From NCBI GenBank assembly GCA_020634885.1, contig JACKAW010000003.1, forward strand, positions 186,001 through 250,000: DNA of 64,000 nucleotides, read 5' to 3'. Numbering within the stretch: the stretch's first letter is position 1; each line of letters begins with the position of its first letter. This document shows, piece by piece, positions 9,248-17,513 of the stretch. Origin of the DNA: Anaerolineales bacterium (GTDB lineage Bacteria > Chloroflexota > Anaerolineae > Anaerolineales > Villigracilaceae). The notes beneath the pieces are model-generated. The model saw only the letters and a program-made list of their open reading frames with translations. It did not search any database and was not told the origin of the DNA. Both the position numbers and the translations under genes were made by a program.

Positions 9248-10375
9248 ATGTCTGAAGAACTAGAAAACAACCCCCAAAATGAATCTTTCGACCCGGATGG
9301 AACTCGAAAGGTAAAACCCTACCAATCGTCAAGTGAACCCATTGACCCTGATGGTACAAAAAAGGTGAAAGCCTATAAAGCGGATGATACCCAGCCGCGC
9401 AAGGCTGTTCCCATGCAAACGCCGCAGCCCATCCATGAAGAGCCGAAACCCGAGAAAAAACCCTCCCGTGGGCGCTCGATTCTGACCGGCATCCTTGGTT
9501 TCATCCTATTGCTCGGCTTGGGCGGGTTTGGCGGATACAACAGCGCCATTGCCGTCCGCAAGAACGCCGAAGAATCCATTATGACCACCCAGCTTTCGGA
9601 GCAATTTTCGTTTGCCCTGGTGGATATTGAATTTGGGCGTTATGAAAATGCCCGTCAACGTTTGGAATACATTATCCAGCGCGACCCAAACTTCCCCGGC
9701 GCACAGGAAAAACTGACCGAGGTTCTGGTCTTGAGCAATGTCCCCACACCTACTGTCGCTCCGACCCTCACCGCCACACCCGATATCAGCGGCGTGGAAA
9801 ATGCCTATGCCCGCGCACAGGAATTGATCCGCGCACAAGATTGGAACGGGGCGCTCACCGCGCTGGATACCGTCCGCAAGTTAGACCCGGGCTACAAAGC
9901 CGCCTCAGTAGACGGCATGTATTATTACGCCCTACGCAACCAAGGCTACAACCTCATTACCAAAGAAGGCAACCTCGAAGGCGGTATTTACTACCTGACC
10001 CTTGCCGAACGTTTTGGTCCGCTTGATAACAACGCCAAAGGAATCCGCGATGCCGCCCGCACCTATATGACCGGCGCCAGTTTCTGGGATCTGGATTGGG
10101 AACAAGCACGCAGTTACTTTGAACAAGTAGCGGTAGGCTGGCCCTCCTTATGGGACGGCACAATGACCGCCGGACAGCGTTATTACACCGCCACCCTCCG
10201 CCTTGCAGAGGAAGTTTACACTCTCGGCGATTATTGTTACGCATACGAGCTTTACGCACAAGCCGATACCCTCGGTGGAATAGACGATCAGAGCCGCGCA
10301 AACTTCGACAATGCCAACAGTATCTGCAACCCGGTCTCAGAAGCGCCAGCCGAAGAACCCACACCCATCCCATAA
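9248..10375 (+). CDS. Membrane-anchored TPR-like protein with repeated DPDGT motif
   Basis: Not a named family. Residues 1-80 are a polar, disordered cytoplasmic region containing two copies of a motif, DPDGTRKVKPY and DPDGTKKVKAY. One TM helix follows at about 80-105 (ILTGILGFILLLGLGGFGGY). The outer part consists of TPR-like helical repeats (about 115-360) interrupted by a Thr/Pro linker (VPTPTVAPTLTATPD). It therefore looks like a type II membrane protein with an extracytoplasmic TPR domain. The Thr in the repeated motif could be phosphorylated and read by an FHA domain, but that is inference. The lack of a ribosome-binding site points to leaderless translation. Confidence 0.7.
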   Translation: MSEELENNPQNESFDPDGTRKVKPYQSSSEPIDPDGTKKVKAYKADDTQPRKAVPMQTPQPIHEEPKPEKKPSRGRSILTGILGFILLLGLGGFGGYNSAIAVRKNAEESIMTTQLSEQFSFALVDIEFGRYENARQRLEYIIQRDPNFPGAQEKLTEVLVLSNVPTPTVAPTLTATPDISGVENAYARAQELIRAQDWNGALTALDTVRKLDPGYKAASVDGMYYYALRNQGYNLITKEGNLEGGIYYLTLAERFGPLDNNAKGIRDAARTYMTGASFWDLDWEQARSYFEQVAVGWPSLWDGTMTAGQRYYTATLRLAEEVYTLGDYCYAYELYAQADTLGGIDDQSRANFDNANSICNPVSEAPAEEPTPIP

Positions 10376-10384
10376 CCGCGCTTC

Positions 10385-10891
10385 ATGGATACTCCCTCAA
10401 CTTCTGTTTTAGCCGTTATTTATTGGATGCACATGCTGGCAACGGTGATATGGATCGGCAGTCTCGCCTCCATCAATCTGCTCTTTTTGCCCGCCTCCAC
10501 CCGGACCTTGAGCCTGCCCGACCAACTCAGTCTGATCAACGCCCTGCAAAAACGGCTTGAACCATTGGCTTGGTTCTGCATGAGCATCCTTGCGGTGACG
10601 GGTCTCTTTCAAATGAGCACCAGCATCCACTACAACGGGTTTCTCTCCGTCAGCACACAATGGTCGCTAGCCATTCTCGTCAAGCATGGTTTTGCCGTCA
10701 TCATGGTCGTAGTCAGCGCCATTCAAACGTGGGAGGTGCTGCCAGAGATACAACGAACCCTGCTCAAAAAAGATAAAGTAAGCGAAACAGAACTTGCCAG
10801 ACTGCAAAAAAAAGAAAAGCTACTCCTGCGATTAAACCTCTTGCTCTCGATCCTTATTTTGGGGGCAACCGCTTTTGCAAGAGTGGCTTAA
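10385..10891 (+). CDS. CopD-like integral membrane protein
   Basis: 168 residues with four hydrophobic helices at about 8-32, 58-78, 96-118 and 148-166. The arrangement WMHMLATVIWIGS in the first helix and KHGFAVIMVVVSAIQTW in the third resembles the CopD / DUF2269 group of small membrane proteins, with His residues that could bind heme or copper. A basic cytoplasmic helix (KKDKVSETELARLQKKEKLLLRL) lies before the last TM. It follows the TPR-like gene by 9 bp and shares a terminator with convergent rimO. The assignment is by pattern only. Confidence 0.62.
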   Translation: MDTPSTSVLAVIYWMHMLATVIWIGSLASINLLFLPASTRTLSLPDQLSLINALQKRLEPLAWFCMSILAVTGLFQMSTSIHYNGFLSVSTQWSLAILVKHGFAVIMVVVSAIQTWEVLPEIQRTLLKKDKVSETELARLQKKEKLLLRLNLLLSILILGATAFARVA

Positions 10892-10894
10892 ATC

Positions 10895-10927
10895 AAAACC
10901 GGAAGTCGTAACGACTTCCGGTTTTTT
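10895..10927. terminator. Bidirectional terminator between CopD-like gene and rimO
   Basis: AAAACCGGAAGTCGT pairs with ACGACTTCCGGTTTT around an empty-to-tiny loop; T-runs lie on both sides. It serves both convergent genes. Confidence 0.88.
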
Positions 10928-10931
10928 TCAT

Positions 10932-12284
10932 TTACAACGAGATCAAATTTTGCGGCTCTGCCAACACGCCGGTCAGGTCGTAGGCGAAAGCGCCTGTAAT
11001 TCTCGCGCGGACAATATCACCCACGTTTGCCTTCCCCTCGATCACCACATACCCATCCACCTCGGGGGCATCACGATAGGAACGTCCCACTGAAATACCA
11101 TTATCAAAGCCTTCGACCAGCACATCCAATGTCTTGCCGACATAGGATTGATTGACCTGTAGAGATATATTCTGCTGAAGTTCCATCAGCTTTTCGTAGC
11201 GTTCCTGTTTTACCTCGGCAGGCACAGGGTCGCCCAACGGCGCGGATGAAGTACCCGGCTCGAAGGAAAATTGAAAAGCCCCGGCGCGGTCGAAGCGGGT
11301 TTCCTTCACAAAATCATATAACGCTTGGTATTCCTCATCCGTTTCACCCGGGTATCCCACAATAAAAGTAGTGCGAATGGCAAGGTCTGGGATGGTCGAG
11401 CGCATCTTGGCAAGGGTCTTGTGAACCCAATCCATATTGGAAGGGCGTTTCATGCGGTACAAGGTTTTGGGGTGAGCGTGCTGCAGGGGAATATCGAGAT
11501 AGGTCAAAACCTGTTTGCGGGTTGCCATCACTTCGATAAATCGATCTGTCACATAGCCCGGGTATGAATACATCACACGGATCCAATCCATATCCGGCAC
11601 AGAGTCGGTTATATTTTCTAACAACATGGCTAAGCCATCTTTCATACCGAGGTCGTGCCCGTAATCCGTAGAATCCTGCGCAATGAGAATCAACTCACGC
11701 ACACCATTATCACGCAGTACCCGCGCCTCATTCACAATGGATTCAATCGGGCGGGAAACAGCCGTGCCTTTGATGAGCGGAATGGCACAAAAGGCACAAG
11801 GGCGGCGGCATCCATCAGCGATCTTCAAATAAGCGCTGGGACCGGTCATACTGACACGCAGTGCGCCATGTTCATCCGAACCCACCACAGGGGCATCTGG
11901 CAAGTGATAGACCGGCTCGGGGTGTTTGCCTTTGCGGGCATCGTTCACCACTTGCACAATATCCATCCAGCGGCGGGTGCCGAGAATACCATCAATGCCA
12001 GGGACTCGCTTTGCCACTTCCACACCATAGCGTTGGGTAAGACACCCTGCCGCAATGAGTACTTGATTCTTTTTCTTGCTTTGGGCAAGCTCACCCAACA
12101 CCTTGTACGATTCGTCTTTGGCGGGTCCGATAAAACCGCAGGTATTAACGATCAACACCGATGCCATCGAGGGGTCTTCAACCGCGTTGTATCCTTCACC
12201 CACAAGCAACTGTGCCATCGAATCTGAATCGACCGTATTTTTAGAACACCCCAAAGAAACCAAATGAAAAGTATTTTTACTCAC
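10932..12284 (-). CDS. rimO: Ribosomal protein uS12 methylthiotransferase RimO
   Basis: Radical-SAM methylthiotransferase modifying an Asp of ribosomal protein S12. The 450-residue protein has the UPF0004 N-domain with cluster cysteines Cys13, Cys49 and Cys81 (motif SLGCSKNTVDSDSM is the RimO signature), the radical-SAM domain with Cys159, Cys163 and Cys166 in GCRRPCAFC, and a C-terminal TRAM domain (about 375-440). All six cluster ligands are intact. It follows the RodZ-like gene by 27 bp on the same strand, a pairing seen in many bacteria, and ends at a shared terminator. Confidence 0.94.
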   Translation of the reverse strand: MSKNTFHLVSLGCSKNTVDSDSMAQLLVGEGYNAVEDPSMASVLIVNTCGFIGPAKDESYKVLGELAQSKKKNQVLIAAGCLTQRYGVEVAKRVPGIDGILGTRRWMDIVQVVNDARKGKHPEPVYHLPDAPVVGSDEHGALRVSMTGPSAYLKIADGCRRPCAFCAIPLIKGTAVSRPIESIVNEARVLRDNGVRELILIAQDSTDYGHDLGMKDGLAMLLENITDSVPDMDWIRVMYSYPGYVTDRFIEVMATRKQVLTYLDIPLQHAHPKTLYRMKRPSNMDWVHKTLAKMRSTIPDLAIRTTFIVGYPGETDEEYQALYDFVKETRFDRAGAFQFSFEPGTSSAPLGDPVPAEVKQERYEKLMELQQNISLQVNQSYVGKTLDVLVEGFDNGISVGRSYRDAPEVDGYVVIEGKANVGDIVRARITGAFAYDLTGVLAEPQNLISL

Positions 12285-12311
12285 GTTAATATCTTCCTCT
12301 AAAATTTTTCG

Positions 12312-13883
12312 TTATTCACCCGCAGGAGTGGATGTAGGCGTGACACTTGGGATGGGCGTATCTGTCACCAAAGGTGTATTCGTTACTGTCGGCGGGATGG
12401 TGGCAGTGGGTGTTGCCACCCCGGAAATAAGATACACCCGGCTCACCACTTCACCCGGTGCGCCCATTAAGCCAAGGTCTTGCCCATTGTAAATAACACG
12501 TAAGGCAGAACCACTACCTGTCAACACAACCACCTGGTCATTTGCTTCAAATAACTTGCTCTCTCTCGGAGCCATTCGCCCTTCAAAGGCAACCTCTCCG
12601 TCTACTGAAACGCGCACAAATACACGTTCCAACGCAAAAATATCCACCGCCACATTTGCAGTAGACTCTTCCGCGGCCGGTTCAAGGGTCGGGACATCAT
12701 CCCCAACATTTCCATTTCCAACGGCAAGAGCCGGATCATCCACCGCAACAAATGTTGATACAGGTGAAGGAGTTGGCAAATCATCTCCACCCAAAACATC
12801 CACAATCGAAGGCGCTGTTGGCTGAGCTTCTGCATTTTGCAAATTGATCACACGCCCCACCCCCCAAATTGCAAGCCCCACAATAGCCACGATCATCACA
12901 ATACCAAACAAAAGATCACCAGCAATAAAAGCCCGCAATACGGGTATGGATGCAGCAACCTGTGTTTGAACTTTATCCCGCGAGGGGCTGGCATATTTCT
13001 CTTGATGACGGGCTTGCAGTACATCTGCATATCTCAGTAAAACAGCATCCACATCCAGGTCAAGAAAACTGGCGTAGTTCGAGAGCATTCCGCGCGTCTG
13101 CACCGTGGAAGGTAGGGCGGAAAAATCACCTTCCTCAAGCCCCTTCACAAAGACCGCACGCAGATGCGTATGCCGCTCCACTTCATCGATCGTCAAGCTG
13201 ATCAACTCACGTCGTTCCCGCAGCATCATACCGATCTCAGCCATAATAGAATCGGCACGAGACTTTACTTCAACAGCACCGGAAACCTGTCCCTCATTTT
13301 CAGCGGCTTCTGCCCGGGGAAATAGATCTCGCTTTTGCAACTTGATATTGAAGAGGGAGGCCGCCCTTCCCCACAAACTTTGATCCGCCTCTTCCGTGTA
13401 TTCAAACTGATTCTGACCACGGGTACGGATCTCATCGAAGACTTTCTTCTCACCCTCTGTAAAGCGCTCTACAATATCATCTTTAGTATCAATAAGAGGC
13501 TGCTTCTCAGAATTTTTGGGGCGCCTTAAGATCCGCCCTAAAAACGGCGAGATCGTCTCCTCTATAGGAGCATCCGTCAGCGGAGGGATTTCTGTTTCAA
13601 CAAGGTTTAGCTGGGGTAAGGGACCGCTCATTTCTTCTTCAGCAGGTCCGATCGGATTCCGCTGAAGTTCAACGACCAGTTCGTCAATATTCAGCCCAAG
13701 GTATTCGGCATAGTTGCGCAAAAAACCACGTCCCTGCGCAGCAGATGGGATGACGGAGTAATCATCTGCTTCGAGGGCGTGAATGAAAACCTTGCGGATG
13801 CGCGTTTCTTCCGCTGCTTTTTCAACAGACAGATAGCGCGCCTCACGCTCGCGTTTCAAGCGTTGTCCAATGGTTTCTTGCAT
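12312..13883 (-). CDS. RodZ-like protein with two N-terminal HTH domains
   Basis: 523 residues. RodZ proteins are membrane cell-shape proteins with a cytoplasmic HTH that binds MreB. Here two RodZ-type HTH domains are present: residues about 4-78 (IGQRLKREREARYLSVEKAA, ending RNYAEYLGLNIDEL) and about 222-298 (IGMMLRERRELISLTIDEVE, ending SNYASFLDLDVDAV). A charged linker of some 140 residues separates them. One TM helix lies at about 320-345, followed by a low-complexity stretch, a DUF4115-like beta domain and a Pro/Thr-rich tail. Classical RodZ has one HTH. It lies between rplI and rimO on the minus strand. Confidence 0.82.
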   Translation of the reverse strand: MQETIGQRLKREREARYLSVEKAAEETRIRKVFIHALEADDYSVIPSAAQGRGFLRNYAEYLGLNIDELVVELQRNPIGPAEEEMSGPLPQLNLVETEIPPLTDAPIEETISPFLGRILRRPKNSEKQPLIDTKDDIVERFTEGEKKVFDEIRTRGQNQFEYTEEADQSLWGRAASLFNIKLQKRDLFPRAEAAENEGQVSGAVEVKSRADSIMAEIGMMLRERRELISLTIDEVERHTHLRAVFVKGLEEGDFSALPSTVQTRGMLSNYASFLDLDVDAVLLRYADVLQARHQEKYASPSRDKVQTQVAASIPVLRAFIAGDLLFGIVMIVAIVGLAIWGVGRVINLQNAEAQPTAPSIVDVLGGDDLPTPSPVSTFVAVDDPALAVGNGNVGDDVPTLEPAAEESTANVAVDIFALERVFVRVSVDGEVAFEGRMAPRESKLFEANDQVVVLTGSGSALRVIYNGQDLGLMGAPGEVVSRVYLISGVATPTATIPPTVTNTPLVTDTPIPSVTPTSTPAGE

Positions 13884-13900
13884 GGGGGTATTGTATTACA

Positions 13901-13928
13901 AACATCACCGACTTACGCCGGTGATGTT
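13901..13928. terminator. Hairpin between rplI and the RodZ-like gene
   Basis: AACATCACCG (13901-13910) pairs with CGGTGATGTT (13919-13928). The T-run is weak on the minus strand, so this may be a partial terminator or attenuator after rplI. Confidence 0.55.
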
Positions 13929-13945
13929 AATTTCGTAATCTTTTT

Positions 13946-14476
13946 TTACTCTGCGCTGGCTTCGGCAGCAGGAGCTTCAGCAGCGGGAGCCTCAGCTTCT
14001 TCGTGCTGACCGGTTACCGTTTCGGGGCTTTCGCCTTCACGGTGAACCACAATTTTGATCTCAGGCACAAGGTCCATGGTGAGGCGCACATGAGCGGTAA
14101 ATTCACCAAGGGTGCGGATGGGCTGTGTATCCACCTGCTGACGCTTGATTTCAAAACGAATCTTTTCGGTGAGGGCGGCAGCAATATCACCTGTTGTGAT
14201 GGACCCATAAAGCTTTCCCGTTTCGCCAGCCTTGGCAGGGAATATCAGGTTCACTTCCTTGATCATATCTGCAATCCCCTTCAATTCGCTGTTTTGAGCG
14301 TTACGACGAACTTCAGCCTGCGATTTGATCTTCTCAATTTGTTTCAGTGCGCCTGCAGTGGCAAGCACAGCAAGCCCCTGCGGGAGCAGGAAGTTGCGTC
14401 CGTAGCCATCGGCAACTTTCTTAATTTCACCGGCGCGACCAAGTTTGTAAACGTCCTTAATAAGTAATACTTTCAT
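13946..14476 (-). CDS. rplI: 50S ribosomal protein bL9
   Basis: Large-subunit protein binding 23S rRNA. The N-terminal domain begins MKVLLIKDVYKLGRAGEIKKV in family style, with the conserved GYGRNFLLPQGLA loop, followed by the long connecting helix and the C-terminal domain containing GKLYGSITTGDIAAAL. The length of 176 exceeds the usual 148-150 because of an Ala/Glu-rich acidic tail (EEAEAPAAEAPAAEASAE). The usual partners rpsF, ssb and rpsR are not adjacent. AAGG precedes the ATG and a hairpin lies in the leader. Confidence 0.95.
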   Translation of the reverse strand: MKVLLIKDVYKLGRAGEIKKVADGYGRNFLLPQGLAVLATAGALKQIEKIKSQAEVRRNAQNSELKGIADMIKEVNLIFPAKAGETGKLYGSITTGDIAAALTEKIRFEIKRQQVDTQPIRTLGEFTAHVRLTMDLVPEIKIVVHREGESPETVTGQHEEAEAPAAEAPAAEASAE

Positions 14477-14505
14477 GATTTAAGCCCTTTCTGGCAATTG
14501 GTTGT

Positions 14506-14529
14506 CAGGTCGAAGGGTACAACGACCTG
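14506..14529 (-). promoter_or_regulatory. Hairpin in rplI 5' leader
   Basis: CAGGTCG (14506-14512) pairs with CGACCTG (14523-14529), placed about 30-53 nt upstream of the rplI start. It has no T-run, so it may be a translation-control structure. The role is unknown. Confidence 0.4.
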
Positions 14530-14593
14530 CGGGGCAGGATTTTACCACATTTAGGGTTTGCCAACGCAGGGGAATAAGGTTAAGATTATTGCC

Positions 14594-14971
14594 ATGCAAG
14601 CATTCCCAATTAATTTCAGGCGAATCACCGTATTCGTGGGTATTTTTGTCCTCATCCTCTTTGTCATAGAATTTAATTCCCGCCTCGAAGAATTAAACCG
14701 CCTGAACAAACAACGCAATGAAATGCGCGTCCTTGCCACCCAAGCCGTGCAAACACAGGCAGCCCTTCAAACACAGGTGGCATACGCCGCTTCCACCGAT
14801 GCCGTGCTCGACTGGGCACGAACAGATGGTCACTATATGCAAGAAGGAGACCAGCCTGTAATTCCTGTGGAAATGCCGGGCAGTGAACCGATCATCATAG
14901 AAACCCCCATGCCTGCCCCCACCCCCATGCAAAACTGGGAAGTCTGGTACGCGTTGTTCTTTGATGATTGA
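14594..14971 (+). CDS. Septum formation initiator (FtsB/DivIC-like) protein
   Basis: 125 residues. A short cytoplasmic N-terminus, one TM helix (about 10-28, ITVFVGIFVLILFVIEF) and a coiled coil (about 30-62, RLEELNRLNKQRNEMRVLAT) match the topology of FtsB/DivIC divisome proteins. A Pro-rich C-terminal tail (ETPMPAPTPMQNWEVWY) follows. The ATG at 14594 is preferred over a TTG twelve codons upstream. It is divergent from rplI and 6 bp before the GGDEF gene. The family call rests on topology and coiled-coil pattern. Confidence 0.68.
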   Translation: MQAFPINFRRITVFVGIFVLILFVIEFNSRLEELNRLNKQRNEMRVLATQAVQTQAALQTQVAYAASTDAVLDWARTDGHYMQEGDQPVIPVEMPGSEPIIIETPMPAPTPMQNWEVWYALFFDD

Positions 14972-14977
14972 ATTTCA

Positions 14978-17512
14978 ATGCCAAACCTGATTTCGATATA
15001 CCTTATCCTACTGTCACTCCTAGCCCTCATTACAATTGGAATTAGCATCTTTGCTTTTTTTAACTGGCAATTACCGGGCGCGCGCAGCCTGGGTTTCTTA
15101 ATGCTTGCCATATCCATTTGGGCAGGCTCTTATGCTCTTGAAATCAGTCTTGCCACCCTGGCTGATAAGATATTTTTCCGAAAAATATTGTATTTAGGCA
15201 TGTCACTTTCGCCCCCCTTCTGGCTTTGGTTATCGATCCGTTACACGGGGATCCGTTCATGGTGGGCAGAACGGAATCGGTTAGGGCTTATCGCCCTTCC
15301 CGGCGTACTTTCTTTTTCCCTTGGTGCAACCAATGAAACACATCAACTTATTTGGAAATCACTTTCGCTTGATACCAAACAGGTTCTTGCGCCGCTTCAA
15401 GTTGAATATGGCGTGGGCTTCTGGGTATTCACCACCATTGCCTACATATTAATCGCAATCGGAATGGCGGTCTACTTCATAACACATCTTAAAAGTGAAC
15501 CGATGCTTCGTAAAAAAACAGGCGTAATGCTCCTTGGAGCATCACTGGTTTTCCTGAGCAATGCCTCATTTCTGCTTTTAGACAGCAAACACACAATTGA
15601 CCCAACCCCATTATCTTTTGCCGTTTCAGCCCCCTTAATTGCTTTTGGCTTTTTCCGTTATGGAGCGATCAATCTCTTACCATTAGCAGCGCCTCTTATT
15701 ATCGAAAACCTGCAAGACGCCATTGTGATCACGAATAGTGAAAAAGAAGTGACCAATATAAACCTGGCAGCCAAAAAAATGTTAAACCTGCCCAAGGTTG
15801 AAAAAAGCATATCGATCTTCGATGTTTTACCTGATACCGACTCCATGAGAAAAATATGGGAATCGCAAAATTCAATTGCAACCGTTGAGCATATTATGGG
15901 TGGAAAACCCCGCATATTGGAAGTACGCGTCATCCCCATTAAAGCCATGGAAAAGATTATCCTTGGCTATGTCATGGTTTTCCATGATATTACAAAATTA
16001 CAAACCCTGCTCCACATTGAAAAACTCCGCTCAAAACACTTATCCCTGCTGGAAAAGACCGGCAGGCTGATAGCAGGCAGCCTGAATGAGAATGAAATTT
16101 TACAGATCGCAGCAGATGCCATTACGCAAATATTCAATCACCCTGAAACAGCCATCTCACTGGTTACACCAGATAATAAGCTCAAAGTCAGTGTAATTTC
16201 TGGCACAGAAGATTTCGGCTACCGCCCGGGCTATTTACAGGAAATAGGGCAAGGCATCATCGGATATACCGCCAGCATACAAAAGACCTATGTTACCGGA
16301 GATGTATCCCGTGACCCTCATTATTATTCAACAAGCACACAATCTGGCTCTGCCATTTGCATCCCGATCTTCAAACAAAGCAGCCTGTACGGAGTATTGT
16401 ATGTTGAAAGTTTTCAATTAGACGCTTTTGGGCAGGAAGATGTCAGAACCCTGGAAACCCTTGTAAGCCAAATATCCGAATCTTTGCAGCGGGCAGCCCT
16501 GTTTACACAGACCCAAAAAGACCTGCGAACCATTGCCATTACCCAAAACATTTCAAAGCTGGTCGCCAGCTCGTTAGATCTGAACACCATCAGCAGCATT
16601 GTGGTAAAGAGTTTACAAGAATCATTCGGGTACACTCACGTCAGTATCTATTTTCTGGAAGAAGATTACCTTCATTTAAGTGCGCAAGTAGGCTACCCGG
16701 CAGAGCTTACCCTTCATAAAATACACATCAGTCAAGGCGTCGCAGGAAGATGCATCCGCACCAAGCAGGTTCAATTCATTCAAGATGCCCGCCAAGAAAA
16801 CGCCTTCCTGAAAGCAGACCATCATATTTTGAGTGAAATATGCGTCCCCTTGCTGAAAGACGGCAAAGTATTGGGAATTGTCAACATCGAATCGACCTCA
16901 TTAGATAGATTAACCACTTACGACGAGGAATTATTAGTTGCCATTGCCGGACCCATAGCCGTTTCAGTGGACAATGCCAGACTTCACACAGAGATCAAAC
17001 GAATGGCAAGTACCGACGCAGTGACAGGACTTGCCAATCGGCATATATTTGAAAAAGCCATTGCCGCAGAAATGGAACGCGCTCAACGTCACAATACAAC
17101 TCTATCCCTGATGATTTTTGATGTGGATTCTTTCAAAGAATACAATGATACATGGGGGCATCCCGCCGGAGATGCAAGGCTAAAAACCATTGCAGATACC
17201 GTTACAGCAAACCTCCGTAAATACGATATCGCCGCACGGTATGGCGGCGATGAGTTTGCGGTCATCATGACAAATTGCAGCCAGGCAGACGCCTACAATT
17301 TTGCCACACGCCTGCGCGAGGGAGTACGCGTTGGCGCGCCCAATGAACACCCCTCAGAAAAAGGAATACCAGGGTATACCCTCAGTATTGGCATTGCCAC
17401 ATACCCACAAGATGCCAATACCCTGGGTGAGCTTCTCATTGCCGCTGACAACGCGTCCATGCGGGCAAAGCAGAGCGGAAAAAATCGGATCAAAACCGCC
17501 AGCGACACTTAA
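14978..17512 (+). CDS. Membrane diguanylate cyclase, 7TM-PAS-GAF-GAF-GGDEF
   Basis: 844 residues. Seven hydrophobic helices (about 5-225) resemble the N-terminal 7TM region of histidine kinases, followed by PAS (about 240-345), GAF (about 375-510), GAF (about 525-670) and GGDEF (about 675-840). The active-site motif YGGDEF is intact. The product-inhibition I-site RxxD is present as RKYD, exactly five residues before GGDEF. The protein should make c-di-GMP from GTP at the membrane under control of small-molecule signals. It is followed by lysA after one base and faces an HD-GYP protein across lysA. Confidence 0.9.
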   Translation: MPNLISIYLILLSLLALITIGISIFAFFNWQLPGARSLGFLMLAISIWAGSYALEISLATLADKIFFRKILYLGMSLSPPFWLWLSIRYTGIRSWWAERNRLGLIALPGVLSFSLGATNETHQLIWKSLSLDTKQVLAPLQVEYGVGFWVFTTIAYILIAIGMAVYFITHLKSEPMLRKKTGVMLLGASLVFLSNASFLLLDSKHTIDPTPLSFAVSAPLIAFGFFRYGAINLLPLAAPLIIENLQDAIVITNSEKEVTNINLAAKKMLNLPKVEKSISIFDVLPDTDSMRKIWESQNSIATVEHIMGGKPRILEVRVIPIKAMEKIILGYVMVFHDITKLQTLLHIEKLRSKHLSLLEKTGRLIAGSLNENEILQIAADAITQIFNHPETAISLVTPDNKLKVSVISGTEDFGYRPGYLQEIGQGIIGYTASIQKTYVTGDVSRDPHYYSTSTQSGSAICIPIFKQSSLYGVLYVESFQLDAFGQEDVRTLETLVSQISESLQRAALFTQTQKDLRTIAITQNISKLVASSLDLNTISSIVVKSLQESFGYTHVSIYFLEEDYLHLSAQVGYPAELTLHKIHISQGVAGRCIRTKQVQFIQDARQENAFLKADHHILSEICVPLLKDGKVLGIVNIESTSLDRLTTYDEELLVAIAGPIAVSVDNARLHTEIKRMASTDAVTGLANRHIFEKAIAAEMERAQRHNTTLSLMIFDVDSFKEYNDTWGHPAGDARLKTIADTVTANLRKYDIAARYGGDEFAVIMTNCSQADAYNFATRLREGVRVGAPNEHPSEKGIPGYTLSIGIATYPQDANTLGELLIAADNASMRAKQSGKNRIKTASDT

Positions 17513-17513
17513 T

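Noticed and set aside
17301..17513. Long N-terminal extension of lysA
   Set aside because: It overlaps the end of the GGDEF gene in another frame and is not like any LysA N-terminus; ATG 17514 gives the family start.
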